Origin: Oryzias latipes | Taxonomy: Eukaryota; Chordata; Actinopteri; Beloniformes; Adrianichthyidae | DNA length: 64,000 bases | Direction of reading: 5' to 3' | NCBI RefSeq assembly: GCF_002234675.1 | Contig: NC_019867.2 | Coordinates: forward strand, 3,118,001 to 3,182,000 | Shown here: piece after piece, positions 1 to 12,700 of the stretch | How the letters are laid out: every line of letters starts with the position of its first letter | How positions within the stretch are numbered: position 1 is the stretch's first letter | Position numbers and translations under genes: made by a program | The notes under the pieces: generated by a model | The model's input: only the letters and a program-made list of their open reading frames with translations | Database searches by the model: none | What the model was told of the DNA's origin: nothing

Positions 1-45
1 AGCTAAGGTTTGTGTTAACGTGCTTTTCGACCTGAGGAGACTCAC

Positions 46-3000
46 CCCGCTAGGACGTAGTTGTCACAGGAGCTGACGTCACACAGCACTTTTCCCAACT
101 CGAACTGCAACTGGCTGATGGATCCCACTCGATTCTGGTCAAAACACATGAAAGAAACGCTAAAGTTATGATTAAAGACCCGCTCTGATCATCTGTTGAT
201 CTATTATAAAGCGCTCCAGGTGGTCTTTTAGGTATGATGATGCCGTTTTTAGCCAAAATCCCCCAAAACTTGTGTCCTTTTCTAGGACTTCATTAGAATT
301 TCACCTCTGAGTTGTCGGCGGGACCGTTGGCACGGAGCAACCCCATCCCCACCTCCCCTCCCCGTAGTGGGGAGCTGGGAGCTCTGCATATTTTTTATAC
401 ATCACAAATCATTTTTTATTTTACGACTGCATTTTTTTCATCTGCTCCTGATTCACAACGATTTAAATAAAGAAGCACTGAGCTTCATTTTATGGTTTTT
501 TTTTTTTTTAGAAAAACATTTCCACGGGGTCGAGTGAAAGGTCACATGTTCCTTTTTTTAGCCCTCTCATCGGCAGCCCAGGCCCACCTTCCAGTTGGAG
601 CGCACGGCTTTGGCAGAGTTCCTGCAGTCGCGCAGGGTGCTCTTCCAGCACGGGGAGTCGGAGACGCTGGCGTGCGGGTGGTAGCCCTCCCTGGTGCACA
701 TCCTGAACCACAGGACCCCGTCCTCTGCGAGGACCCTCCACGCCCTGCTCACCTGGGAGGAGAGGAGACGCGAGGACAGCAGCCTGAGTCAGCATACATT
801 AACGGCTCGCATCGCTCACTCGGGTTTAACAAGCACGGCTGACGGCCAAATGGACTCGCTGTTCTGCAAACCTGATGCACAAAATATAATTTACTAATCG
901 GAGCTGAATGAAGCCGCATCGGATGCTGCGGCTCCAGGAGGCAGCGGGGCATTTTATGGACACAAAGGCTTGTTTACTTTACACACAAATATGACCCCTT
1001 TTTACATATGAACAATAAAATTACATCAATTTGATCTGGCTTTAGTGGAAAAATGTAATTAAAATTTGGAAGCTGGGCTAGTATATTGTTCTTTTTTATT
1101 TCCTTTTAAAACATCAGTATTTTTAATACTGGAATCTGAATTCTTTACTGACTTTTGCACTTTAAACAAAGGAAAAATGTTGTTATTTTTTATCTGCTTG
1201 TAACACATTACTTTTTAGCATTTAGGGGGAATTATTACCACCTAAAAATTTTATATATATATAAGTATCAAAATCAAAAATGTAACTGAAAACTTTAAAA
1301 AAAAATCAAAAAATTACTCAGAAAATCTGCTTAATGCTGAAACTTTACTCAACTCTTGAGGACTTTAGAGTCAATGATGCTCAAATGCACAAGTATTTAA
1401 AAACAAAGAAACATCTGTTGCATCACTAAGCAGTAAAACCAGCCTAAAAGGGCGATGCTTTTAATAATGTGCATCTTTATTATAGTATAGATTATAAAAT
1501 TACCTCTAAACCTTTTAATATATACAACAGATGGATGACACGAGAGCAGCTTTATGTGCTCTGTTCAAACTAAAGACCAAAACATAAGAAGAAATAGAAT
1601 CTCAATAATAATGCTGTGAAATGCATGTTTGTTTGTTTTTAATATATTTTAAAAGTTCCAATTTCTTAACTTGAGAGAAAAGCACTCAAACAAACTTTGG
1701 GTTTTGCTCTGTTAAAAAACTGGACCAAGTGGCTTTTTTATTGTTAAAGGTTGCTGACCTCAATGAGTCATAAAATACTGGTAAATGTCAGTTTTACATA
1801 TAAATGTGTCTTTTTACCTAAAACATGCCTTGTTGTGCACTAATTGCACCGCATGAGGTTCCTTCAGTGACAGACTTCCACTCCCCAGTGAGGGCAGAGG
1901 AACCGTCAGTCTCTTATTTCCACAGCAGTTAGACTGTTTAGACCAGGAGCCTGAAGCCTCATTTAAGTTTGTGTTAGTGACTCACGTTTTGTCACTTATG
2001 CTTAGATTTGTAACTTGTCAGACAACTGAGCAAAATTATCTTTAAAAAAAAAACTTGAGTAAGAGTGCTATATTTTTAGATTAGGCTTAAAGAGTTTCTA
2101 GTTGTTGTTGAGACGCAAACTTCTTCAAATACAAAATTGCATTTATACATACAGACTAAAATTAATTGGATTTAAAACCAGCATTTTCATTTTTACATTC
2201 AAAATCCCATGTTTGACTTTATTGTATTTTTATTCACAGCATATCTGCAGCAGGAGGATCTTTTATTTTTATACAGGGTGTAGTTTATTTTGAAAGAAAC
2301 TTGTATGTGCGGCTGTCATAAGTAGAATACGTAAAAATAAACCTGTTATATATCTATTTTTTCTTTTAAATACCTAAAAGTTTTGTTTTATAAATGAATG
2401 GATGGCCACAAAAGCATAACTAAATTGTATTTTTCTTTGAGTTTTGCTTTGTCAAAAAACTGGACCAAGTGGCTTTTTTATTGTTAAAGGTTGCTGACCT
2501 CAAGTTTAGACAAACTGAATTTTTTAAATACTGTACATTTGTGAAAATGATTATATTTTGATGTTTTTTTCAGAACATTGTTAATTTTCTCATAACAAAG
2601 ATATTTCCCTAAAAGTTGCATAAGGGGAAAATTTTCTTTCATGTGGGGATCAAAACATTTATCAAACCTTTGAGTTAGCTCAGTTGACTTAAAACATAAA
2701 AATTTTTAAAGTCTTTGTCAGTCTTTATTTACGTCAGAGGCACAGAGACAGTTTTTGACTGCAGCTTCATCTTCAGCGTCACAGCGGACCACTCAACAAA
2801 CTGCTTTATTTCATATTTTGCTCTGGTTTTAAGAGTTACATTTGACACATTTTGCCAAATTTGATCTCTTCCTGTTTATACCTCGACTTTTTCCACCTTG
2901 ACATCTTGTCTTTTAACATTAATCAAAGGCACGTGAAATTCTCAATTTGTCCGTTTTAAAATTTTATTTAGTTGATATTTTTATGACAATTCTGGGATTT

Positions 3001-3726
3001 TTGTGTGTAAATCCGCCTTTTTGATGGGCTTCTTGTCTGTTGGCGAAAAGGTATAAATAAATAACAGCCATTTTATGAGTCGCCTCTTGGGGTCTGTTTG
3101 GGCAAATGAATGGAAGTTGGTGTCTTCCATCATTCCGATCTTCCACCAAAAGCTCACCTGCGCACACCTGCCAAGCTCAGCACAGGTGAGATATTGGAAA
3201 ATCTTCAAGGCTAACTCGTATGGAAGCTCAACGTCAAAAAAGGGAATGTCATTGACTTCATTCTGCAAAAGAACAGATCAGACTGAGTGTTAGGTCCTCT
3301 TCAATGATCCCTCTGGGACCAATAGGATTCACCTCCTACCAAATCCTCTATGAGTTGCTCCACCAGCTCCTCTTCTCTCCTCCCTTTGGGCTGCTTCTGC
3401 TGCTGCAGAGACGCGCTGCAAGCGTCGGTCATGTTGTGATACAGCCTCTTTCTCCTGGTTCTCTCCTCCTGGATCCTGTCCAGCAGCGGGCTGGTTCTCC
3501 CATCCAGCAAACCGCGAGCGATGGACACATATTCGGGCTGGTCCTCCGTTTCTGCTGCTTCCTCGGAACAAATGAGGTGTCTGTTCTTTGAGGCATCTCC
3601 GCGGCTCGACTGGAGAGGAGCATCGACAGAGGTGGAAGGAGCGCAACCGAGGCGCTGCTCCTCCTTTTTATAGCTTAACTCTTGTTTCCAACGCTCCCTG
3701 AACGTAGCAAGCTCTTTTTCTGCCAT
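46..3726 (-). CDS. fbxw8: F-box/WD repeat protein 8, 5' half (exons 1-4, partial)
   Basis: Substrate-recognition subunit of a cullin-RING (CUL7-type in mammals) ubiquitin ligase. Coding exons on the minus strand: 3340-3726 (start ATG at 3726, 129 codons, phase 0), 3158-3262, 588-752 and 46-134. All have GT-AG borders and keep one frame. Exon 1 is a low-complexity N-terminus ending EQLIEDL. Exon 2 begins NEVNDIPFFDVELPYEL and carries the F-box core up to ELGRCAQ; exon 3 continues VSRAWRVLAEDGVLW; exon 4 reads LGKVLCDVSSCDNYVLAG, the entry to the WD repeats. The match to vertebrate FBXW8 is close in each exon. The WD-repeat propeller lies left of position 46, outside the window. The gene is head-to-head with hrk, 540 bp between start codons, as in human. 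Confidence 0.95.
135..587. other. fbxw8 intron 3
   Basis: Non-coding. Most of it (about 145-500) is a copy of a dispersed repeat, in reverse orientation, sharing blocks with 6600-6720, 18870-18990, 29290-29480, 45510-45860 and 61330-61480. The open frames here on either strand are antisense or intronic shadows of exon 3. Confidence 0.6.
753..3157. other. fbxw8 intron 2
   Basis: AT-rich intron of about 2.4 kb with no coding signal. It contains a 62-bp segment (1701-1762) repeated in direct orientation at 2441-2502 with about two mismatches. Nothing else was recognised. Confidence 0.7.
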
Positions 3727-4266
3727 GTCATCGTCGACAAAGCGCGACTTTACATTTTTTTATAGGAATTAAACATAAAAGTTTCAAATAAAGTTTTAAA
3801 ATCGGATATTAAAGTCAGGAGTGTATGCGAGTTCTGCGTTAGCGACGGAAACAAAACAATCCTTCGATATAAGCAGTCCGACGAGGAACAAAAGCTTGTG
3901 ATACTTCAGTTCCGCTGGTGTGTTGTGTAACTCCAAACTTTCAAATCATAATTAAAATGTTAATTAAGTTAACTAGTATTTTACTTTTTGAGGTGGACTG
4001 AATAAACTTTCTTTGTTTTTTACAATCTAGAGAATAAAGAACACGCTGTCCCTACCCACCCACCAAAAAAAAGAAAAGACCGTTGCAGCTCTCTGGGAAA
4101 AGATGATGTAAACCTCAAACCATGTGACGACGTAATGAATATTACAGTAGATAAAAGTGGAGGGTGCGCAAACAGGGACGGTTTGATGTGAGAATTAGAG
4201 GAGGGTCATTTTCTTCCTGAAGACTTTAAAGAGGTGGGGGCCCCCGGCTGCTGTGTCAGAAAAAAG
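3727..4266. promoter_or_regulatory. Divergent promoter region fbxw8 / hrk
   Basis: The 540 bp between the start codons of two head-to-head genes must hold both promoters unless upstream untranslated exons exist. An AT-rich GATAAAAGT stretch at 4150-4158, on the hrk side, could serve as a TATA-like element. No other motif is convincing by eye. Confidence 0.5.
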
Positions 4267-4566
4267 ATGTGCTGGCTGCAGGTGGATCAGCCGTTTCTGC
4301 GGCCAGGTGAGTCCAGCTGCGGCGCGCGCGCGCCCTCCCCGTGCTCCGTGGCACAGCTGCTCGCCTCGCGCCTGCGGAGGATCGGGGACCAGCTCGAGAA
4401 GAGCTGGACCCCCCTGGAGGGGGCCGTCGGCCCGGGCTGCAGGAGCGGAGAGCAGGCGGTGTGGAACGGGAGAAGCGGCTTCTTCACCATCTGCTGGGGG
4501 GGCTTTCTGCGCCTCGCGGTGCGATTCACGGTGCTCGTGCTGTTCGGCGCGAGACCACACCTGTAG
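4267..4566 (+). CDS. hrk: BH3-only apoptosis activator, harakiri-like
   Basis: Small BH3-only protein that would bind BCL2/BCL-XL on mitochondrial membranes and trigger apoptosis. Single coding exon of 99 codons plus stop; the first ATG (4267) gives MCWLQVDQ, and human HRK also starts MC. Residues 31-44 read LLASRLRRIGDQLE, a BH3 helix with the conserved leucine and the GD pair; the position after GD is Q rather than the commoner E. The C-terminus (about residues 73-95) is hydrophobic and would serve as tail anchor. The coding DNA is very GC-rich, unlike its surroundings. Identity rests on the BH3 motif, size, tail and position: HRK is head-to-head with FBXW8 and tail-to-tail with RNFT2 in human. 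BH3 proteins diverge fast, so another BH3-only family member cannot be fully excluded from sequence alone. Confidence 0.85.
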   Translation: MCWLQVDQPFLRPGESSCGARAPSPCSVAQLLASRLRRIGDQLEKSWTPLEGAVGPGCRSGEQAVWNGRSGFFTICWGGFLRLAVRFTVLVLFGARPHL

Positions 4567-4666
4567 GGCGCGAGGCTCCAAAAGCAGGTCAGCCATTTTA
4601 TTATATTTAAGTTATGACAATACATCATCATGTCAAAATAATAGTTCTTCTAATACTTATTAACCA

Positions 4667-4672
4667 AATAAA
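4667..4672 (+). terminator. Candidate hrk polyadenylation signal
   Basis: AATAAA about 100 nt after the hrk stop. A second plus-strand AATAAA at 6108-6113 would give a long 3' UTR. Confidence 0.4.
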
Positions 4673-6107
4673 AATAGGGATTTCAATAACGAAAAAAGAA
4701 GAATAATTCTGTAAATTAAAATGCCTATTTTCTGTGCAGGTTGCGTTTTTGTTGACATCACGTTATGATTTTGTGTTTTTAAGCCTCATCTAACAGCCGC
4801 GCGCTCTTTGTGGGATTATGCCACGCGCATCTTTTGCACTGACAGGAGAGCACGCGCTCTCTGAAGCGGCTGCGCTCACGGAGGAGGTGGAAAGGAGCCG
4901 TGCATTGTGGACTCGGAGCTCGCGGAGCTGCATCTCGGAGCCGCTGGAGATCGCTGACACTGACAGGAGCTGACGCAGCTTCTCCTGCTGGTCCCCGCAG
5001 CCCCCGCGCGGCCGCGGCTCCTCCATTCTGTCATCGCTTTTTTACCAAGCGGTGATGTAATCCTCCCCTGGTGGAGCGCAGGGAAAAGCTAATGCCGCGC
5101 GCCCTTCAGCTGCTTTCACCTGCAGCTGGACTCAAGTAAAAACACCTGCGACTCATTTAAAGCAGTTGTGTTATTTATTAATGCACTAAAATTATAAGCT
5201 TCAAAATGCAATCGACTGTTTCCCTATAAATAATTTATGTCTGTGTAAACATAATACTATTGGTGTTTTTTTGTTCGTTTTTACTGTTTTTTTAACAACA
5301 AAAATCTGAAACAAATATGAGGCAAAAGTTTCTATGCAGTTGGAAGTTGGAGCATTAAAAGGTGAAAAATAAAACACTAAAAAAGTTTTTTTAAGTCGAA
5401 GACAGGGTTCTTTCAGGTGCACAAGTCTTTTTGTATTTTTAAGCTTTAAAAAAGGGCTTGAATTCTTTTCTAATTTCGAAAACCATTGTTTGCTTATTGA
5501 AAGACATTTTTATTGAACCTAAACTGAAGGTTTTGTATTGGAAAAAATACAAACAAGGCAGTTCTTTTGCCGTTGGAAATATGCTATTTTACATTCTTGA
5601 CATTAAAAAAAGTGTTTGTTTTTTCATTTACATTTTTTAACTGTCTAAAACTTTGATTATCTGTAAATTAGTAACAGTAGTAAATACTAGAAAAAAATAA
5701 TTTTGGGCTGTATAATTGTGTGGTTTTTACTTCATTTTCAGTAAAGTGCTGGAAAAGTTTTTATAAATGACCCTGGATGGGAGGAGAGCGTAAAAAATGT
5801 GTTGGAAAAACTTTAAAAACAAAAAATAACAATCAACGCAGAAATGCAAACATTGTTTCAGGTTATGAGACAAATGATTTTTTTAAAAAAGTTGCACAGT
5901 CTTGCCTCAAACAGGGATAGCAGGTCACCCTTTATTTGTGCTTTATTAGCTTTTTGGCAGTGTTATGTGGCTTTTTATAGACATGCTGGATTTGTGGATA
6001 ATGTGTGTTTTCTATTAAGAAAAAAAGATTCAATTTTAATGACATTCATACAGTCTGTTTTCTTTTTTGTCTATAATATTTCATATGGATTTTTTAGCAG
6101 TCGTCCT
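4673..6107. other. hrk 3' UTR or hrk-rnft2 intergenic DNA
   Basis: No coding gene recognised. 4790-5100 is a GC/CpG-rich block after hrk; an open frame on the minus strand (4790-5026) has no family resemblance I can name. 5150-6107 is AT-rich and could be a long hrk 3' UTR ending at the signal at 6108. Confidence 0.4.
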
Positions 6108-6157
6108 AATAAAATCTTTCACTGCATTCCCCGACTTCAGCTGCGTCTTTATTTATT
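6108..6157. terminator. Convergent polyadenylation signals, hrk / rnft2
   Basis: A plus-strand AATAAA (6108-6113) and a minus-strand AATAAATAAA (complement of 6148-6157) face each other about 35 bp apart. Together they fit the tail-to-tail ends of hrk and rnft2; the minus signal is about 570 nt after the rnft2 stop. Confidence 0.5.
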
Positions 6158-6599
6158 GAACAATCACCGCCTTTTCTTTCACCACTGAACAGCTTTACTG
6201 AGCGGGAAACCTTTACAAAAATGATAGTCCGGGAAGTTTTAGATTGAAAAAAGTTGCAAATCGTCCATGGAAATATAACAAAATCACAAACAGAACAAGT
6301 ACAATAGAACAAGTGAACAGACCATAATGAAGGAGCAGCTTTTTCTAAATTAAAATAAAAATTAAATTTGTGTACCAGTCGGGTGAGTCTTAAAGATTCA
6401 TGCTGATCAAAATCCGTGTTTTTAACATGTTTTTGTGGCATTTGTCTTACGATGGAGGACATGTATAATTTTGCATTTCTAAATGGTGAAAATCAAGAGC
6501 AGACAAACAAAATACAGTTTGAAAGAGATAATATTTGTGACATAGAAAATGTGTCACCAGCTCCCTGCTCTGCTCCATTCTGATGCATCCGCTTGCAGA

Positions 6600-6720
6600 T
6601 GACTAGATCCGTTAACGTCTTTGTTGATTTGGGCTAAAAACAGTATAGTCATAATTAAAAGACCACCGCTTTGAAAATGGATCAAAAGATGATTGGAGTG
6701 GGACTTTAAATCTTTTTTTT
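6600..6720 (+). repeat. Dispersed repeat fragment
   Basis: Contains GTCATAATTAAAAGACCACC followed by an ATCAAAAGATGAT block, shared with 45510-45860 and 61330-61480 and, inverted, with 145-300. It lies in the rnft2 3' UTR. Confidence 0.6.
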
Positions 6721-6730
6721 TTCGAGCACC

Positions 6731-9700
6731 TCAGTAGATCTGGAAGTGAGCCGAGGTGGTTCCGTCTTTCCAGCAGCGTTGCGTCTCGATGACGTTGGCG
6801 CGGCACAGCGGACACGTTCTCTCCCGCTCGAACCACAAACCCAGGCACTCCTCACAGAACACGTGCTGCAGGAGGACACATTTCACGTGCGCGCTTCATT
6901 ATCGGCACAAAGGAGCAGCCATGATGGCTAAAGTCAACAAACTCAGACTTCCTCTAAACATTTTTCTTTGCTAGAATTGAACAGTCTTCTGATGGAACCA
7001 TGTTTGGCCCTCAGTTTTTGTGTGGGAACTAGGGGTGTGTATTGGCAAGAGTCTGGCGATACAATACGCATCCCGATACGCGCCCCATGATACGATACGT
7101 ATCTCGATATTGTACCGGAACACCTTTTCTTTCTTTGAAAAAAAATATGACTTAGAAAAAACTCTACCTGAATTTTAATACGTCTTCCATATATAACCGT
7201 CTTCATAAATATATTTCAATACGTTTGTAATAAAATTGTCAAATTCAGTTTAATTAATTATCACAAGGCTAGGCACTGCAACTGTATCTTATATAGAAGT
7301 TGCTTTTACCCAATAAGAATCAGGGTGCTTTTATTTTGGTAACTTAAAACATAGAAAGGAAACGGTCAACATGGTTCTGATTTCCACAAAAAAAAATATT
7401 TCAGTATAAGAAAAAAAAAATGGAATGAATGTGCCTTAACCAATAAGGTTCTAAAAGTATGATTAAGTTAATAAAGTTCGGTTTATTTTCAATATTGCTT
7501 AATGTGCTTCTCCAGTACTTTTAAACAGTTAACGAGTCTGATTGGTGCTTAAAAACAAAAAGGGGGGAAAAACACAAATTGGTGCAGCAGCATGACAGGA
7601 TGAAGGAGACGCTTTAATGAGGCGAAGATGCTTTGTTTACATCAGTCTGCTCTGCACCGCTGCAGCCACGCTTTCTCACACTAGTAACGCTCATCGCCAT
7701 GATGTCAGCCTTTTTTCAGAGCGTTGCACACATCAGGCTGATCCATCAGGTCGCTAAACCAGAATCTATCGCTTGGAGGTTCTGCAGAACTTTGGCCCGT
7801 TTTGCTGATAGCATTTTGGTTGATGCTAGGTGCGTTAGCCTATTAGCCGCTGTGCAGCTGCAGTGCTTCACTCGTTCTTATCTGGGCCTCTAAAAAGCAC
7901 TGCAAAACGCGTTTTTGTATGTTGCTGGCTGCTCAGAGAGACTCCGCCTGCTCTGCTGCCAACTAGCGGTTGAAGGGTGAAGTGGAAAACAAGAGTCAGA
8001 CGCTGAAGGACGCTCAGAAATAATTACATTAATATTGTCCTGACACCATTTTGAAACGATGCAAGTATCGCAGAATGAACTATCGCGATTTATTGCCGAA
8101 TCGATTTTTTCTCACACCCTTAGTGAGAACTATGTGAACGCATTCATCCACACACACACACCAGGGCTATGTCCAACTTTCCTCGCTATTATGAATTATA
8201 GCGCAGGACTATCTACTGCCCTGGATTTTAACAGTAAATCTATTTATTTATTTATTTATTTTAAACGCCAAACATGATCTCACCGATCTCCTGAAGTAAA
8301 AACCAACTAAATATGACCACTTTTTGAACAGCATTTATGAATTTGATGGTGAAAACTTGGACGATTTAAGTACAATTTTTTCAAATTATAAATTATAGTC
8401 CATAATTGCTAATCTAGTGAGCATCGATGCACACTAGTTTTTTTGCAGAGACCTTGGGGAAATTTCCAGGTCACTCGATTCAGGAATTGCTGATTCCGAC
8501 TACCAGACAAAACGGCAAATGTCTTTTATGGCGCTCTGAGTAGTGAGGGAATTCGGGCACAACCCGAGGCTACAGATGAAGTTCACAGCCCTCCTGAGAT
8601 AAACTCCTGAAGATTTCCCAACGATGAATGTCTCATCGTGACATAGTTTCATAATTTAACATAGTTTCTGACAAGAACAAATTACAAACTGACAACTGAT
8701 GACAAAGGATGCATGTCAATTAGATAAATCTCAAAAACTTAAGCTGCTTGTTTTTTTTTTTTAAAACAGGAAATGTAATATTGAGCAATTTAAAGTCAAA
8801 ACGTTTCTAACTTCTAAATTTCCTTCAAGTTAAAACAAAAGCAGTCAAATGTAGAAACGTTTTTCAGCTTTTCTAAATATAAAAAAATAAAATAGAGGCT
8901 GTTTATGCTTTAAAGTCTTTGACAGTAAAGGAAAATCCCTCAATCGGATGATTTCTCACCAACAGGGGGCGGTAAACTCCCCCAGTAAACTAATTCCTGC
9001 ATGACCTTTGACCTCCTCACCTGACAGTGAAGAGCGATGGGGTCCCTGAAATCAGCCTGACAAATGGCGCAGACGTCACCCGCCTCGCTGCACTGCTGGC
9101 TGCCGGCTCTCGTTCCGTAGCTCTACGGGGAGGGGGGGGAGGAAAAAAGGTGAGCTTGACCTCATGTGACCCCGGCTCAAACGTGTTCCCGAACGTGTCG
9201 AGGGTCTTCGTGGCGTCTGAATCTGACCTGGGAGCTGCAGAGAATGACCACGGCCTTCCGAATCGCAGATATGCGTCCGCAGATGTCAAAGGACTGCAAA
9301 CGGGGAAAGAAAAGGTGCAATGACATCAGCTGCAGGCAGGAATGACCCATGCCAAAACAAAACCTCTCCGTATATGGCCCGACTCCAGAGGACACTTTTA
9401 TCACCCCTCCCTCACACTCACGGGAAACCCCCCTCCATACCGATTCTGCTGAATAAGCCGATCTGATGCAACGGCTGCTTCAAACGCCGGAAGAGTCAGC
9501 GTGCAGACACAAACTGAATGACAGATCCAGCTTCGCTGTCAAAATAGTTTTGCATCATCCTGCATAAAATTCCACTCATCTTAGTCACTGAATCTCCTTT
9601 AGGAACTCTGATGAATTTTAGCCCGCCTCCTCCAAGAAACCAAAATCCCATTGATGTCAATGGAGAAATAAACAGCTATTCCTCAGTCATTCTATTTGTC

Positions 9701-12700
9701 AGAAGCTCTGTTGCCTTTTTCTTAAAATGTTCTTTATAATCCTTTTTCTTTTTCATGATATTTTTTCTGTGTTTTAAGTCATAAACTGGCCAATCAGACG
9801 CCTCAGTGAAAGGAAGCGGTGTTAACTGGCCCCCACGTCCAACATTCAAAACGTTTGATTAAACGATTTCCTGTAGACCACTTCTAAGTGGTAGGGGGAT
9901 GAACGTCCAACAAACTCAATCCTGATTGGCGAGAGTGGTTGCTATAGAAACATCAACTCAGACTGACTTGGACCAATCGCTACCTATTGAAGTCATCTGG
10001 CTCCAACATGGAAACGTCCGTATCAAACGAAAATGATGATTCAAATGACTTCATTTGTCGGAGATGGAAGTCATTTCCTTTGGGTCACGCCACTCTGACT
10101 CGGTCCAGTTCTCAGATACACTCAATGGTTGGGACTCAGAGGACGACGGAGTATTAGAGCCAAAATAAAAGTAAAAAAAAGTTGTAGCTAAGGGGATAAA
10201 GTATTTATGAGGAAAAAGTCGAACTTTATGAGAAGGAAGTCGTAAATTAGTAATTTTATGAGAATAAAGGTGTAAATTTATGAGGAATAAGTCGAAAATG
10301 TACAGGAATAGTCTTTAATTTATGATGGAAAAAATAGTAATTATATATTAATAAAGTATTACATTTATAAGGAAAAATCCATAACTATACAAGAATAAAG
10401 TCGTACATTTATGAGGAAAAGTCGTTATTATATGAAAATAAAGTCGTAAATTTGAGTAAATAGTCGTAACTTTACGTGAATAAAGTCGAAAATTTATAAG
10501 GAAAAGTCGTTATTTTAAGAGAAAGTCGTAAATTTATGAGGAAAAACTATATTTATCAAAAATATAGTTTGTTGTGTAAACTTCCTTCCACAATAACCCT
10601 TGTGCTATCTTAGATGACCCCACCCTTACATTGACGTGTTCTCCCTACCAAGAAAAAGGTGGATAAAGGTGGAAAGATTTCATGTAATCCATGGACACCA
10701 GTGAAGATCACAAATCATTGAAGAAAAAAGGTTCAGAGCACTGTCTAGTGGGTCTAGATGACCCAACTCCCAATGGTAAAGTGACTAGGATAGCACAAGG
10801 GTTAATGGACTTCCGGGCGCTGTCAGGTAAACGCTAACGTGGATGACCGAGGACCATTGATGATGTCATCGAGTGGGACTGGCGTCTGAATTAGAAGACA
10901 TCCCTCTCCGTTTGGAGGGCTAAATGTAGGGGGGGGGGGCTTAGGGGTTGGGGAAGAATTCAGATTGGGCCTCCTATACTGAAGCTTTGGTTATTTTTTT
11001 TTGTTGTTTCTGTTTTTGCTTCGTATACAGACTTTTGTCTCATAAATTTATGACTTTATTCTCATTAAAATTCTCAATTTATAACTTTATCATCATAAAA
11101 TATAAACTCTCACTCAAAATTCTACAAGTTCATTCTCATCAAATTTTTCCTAATTATTTAACGACTTTCGTCTCGTCAAATTATGAATCTTTTCTCATGA
11201 TTGTACTGCTTTATTCTGGTAAATGTTTTTTTTTTTATAGTGGCCCTAGTACTCCATAGTTTCATTTTATTCCAACTCCTGTAAGGAACTTCTGCGGTTC
11301 ATAAATATAACTTTTATAAATAAATAAACACAGACTTTTAAAGCTTCAACTAACATCTTAATGAAACACAACTGACTGATTTGACAAAAAAAAGGAATGA
11401 AAATATTTTTGCAAAGCTTTCATCTTGTAGCAAACTCTGCTTTTCTTTGTGATAATTATTTGTGTAGATTTGGGTTAAAGTAGGATATTGAAGGTTGTGA
11501 AATGTGTTTCTCTGTGGGTCTGGGTACCTTGCAGAGGCTGTAGATGATGATGAGGGAGGCCCCCAGGAAGTAGCCGTTGGAGGGGTCTTCTCCCATGATG
11601 TACTTGTACCACAGCTGGATGGGCACCAGGGCTCGAAACAGCTGGCTCAGCTCCTCGATCAGCAGGTAGAACTTACCCTGGGAGAACGGGCATTAAAAAA
11701 ACGTATTAACAAACCCAACAGCTGAGGCGCTTTTCAGCAAAAACACAGATTCAATCTTAAGCGAGAAGCAAATAAACTCCCAAAGTCGTAATGTGCGTTT
11801 TTTGAAAAACAAGATGGTTTCTGGTGCTTGGGGGCCACTTTTCTATGTCGTCGAAAAGCAGAGAGGTATAAAAAGCTTAGGAGGGCTGGCCTCCAGCGTG
11901 AGTGTGGCCGCCGTCCAGACCTCGGCAGCTCAGGCGACTTCGCCTCACTGCGAGGGGAAACTGGCAGCGGCTCCTTCCACCTGCTACCCAGCGCCCACCA
12001 CATAACCCGGCACGATGGGGGCCCGGGACTCACCCTCCGTAATCACACAGAAGAAAATTGTCTGCGGCCCCCGCGGCTACAGAGTGCGAGATGTGAATTG
12101 GGGACAGTTACAAAAATGGAGGCAAATAAGGCAAACTTGACTCCCCGATGGCCCCCGTGGCTTCCCAGCTCGCGTAATGACTTCACGGATGGCAGCAGAC
12201 AAAGATGGATGACTGTGGGTAAAGAGGCAAACGCGGCCGAGCTGGTAGGGGAGGAAGACGTCGGCTAACTGCTAATTCATCTTCCTTATTGTTCCCTCTT
12301 CTTTGCATCCCACTGTGGCCATCACTCCCACGCAGAAACTGTCAAATTTAAAGTTTGGACTGGAGCCAGTGGGTTTGAGCGGCTCCACTGAAGGCTGCAT
12401 CTGAACAGGTTCCTGCTCGTTTTCAGCATTTATTACCGTCTTCAAACGAATCATTATCTATTTCATTAATCAACTGAAGTGCAAAGCATCAAATATTTGG
12501 CTCAACTGGTTTTGCTGTTCTCATAACGTCTGGCGTTTTTCATGTTCTCAAGTATTTTTATTACCAAGGTTGCACATGAAAAAATGCCCATTAGATTGAT
12601 TTTTACAAATATTGACAATTTACATCAGGTATTCCTTTTTTGAAAATGGATTTATGCAAATTTTCTTTGTTTAAAATTTCCATACATTTCTTACATTCTG

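Noticed and set aside
4195-4596. Minus-strand frame of 133 codons
   Set aside because: Antisense of hrk in a GC-rich exon; no recognisable domain.
4790-5026. 78-codon minus-strand frame in a CpG-rich block
   Set aside because: No family resemblance, no splice partner seen and no synteny expectation; possibly regulatory GC-rich DNA.
10200-10560. Possible CRISPR-like or satellite array
   Set aside because: Units are degenerate, have no unique spacers, and mirror an inverted arm at 11035-11235, so they are part of a foldback element.
11828-12268. 146-codon plus-strand frame in an rnft2 intron
   Set aside because: Composition typical of a chance GC-rich frame; no motif, splice or homology support.
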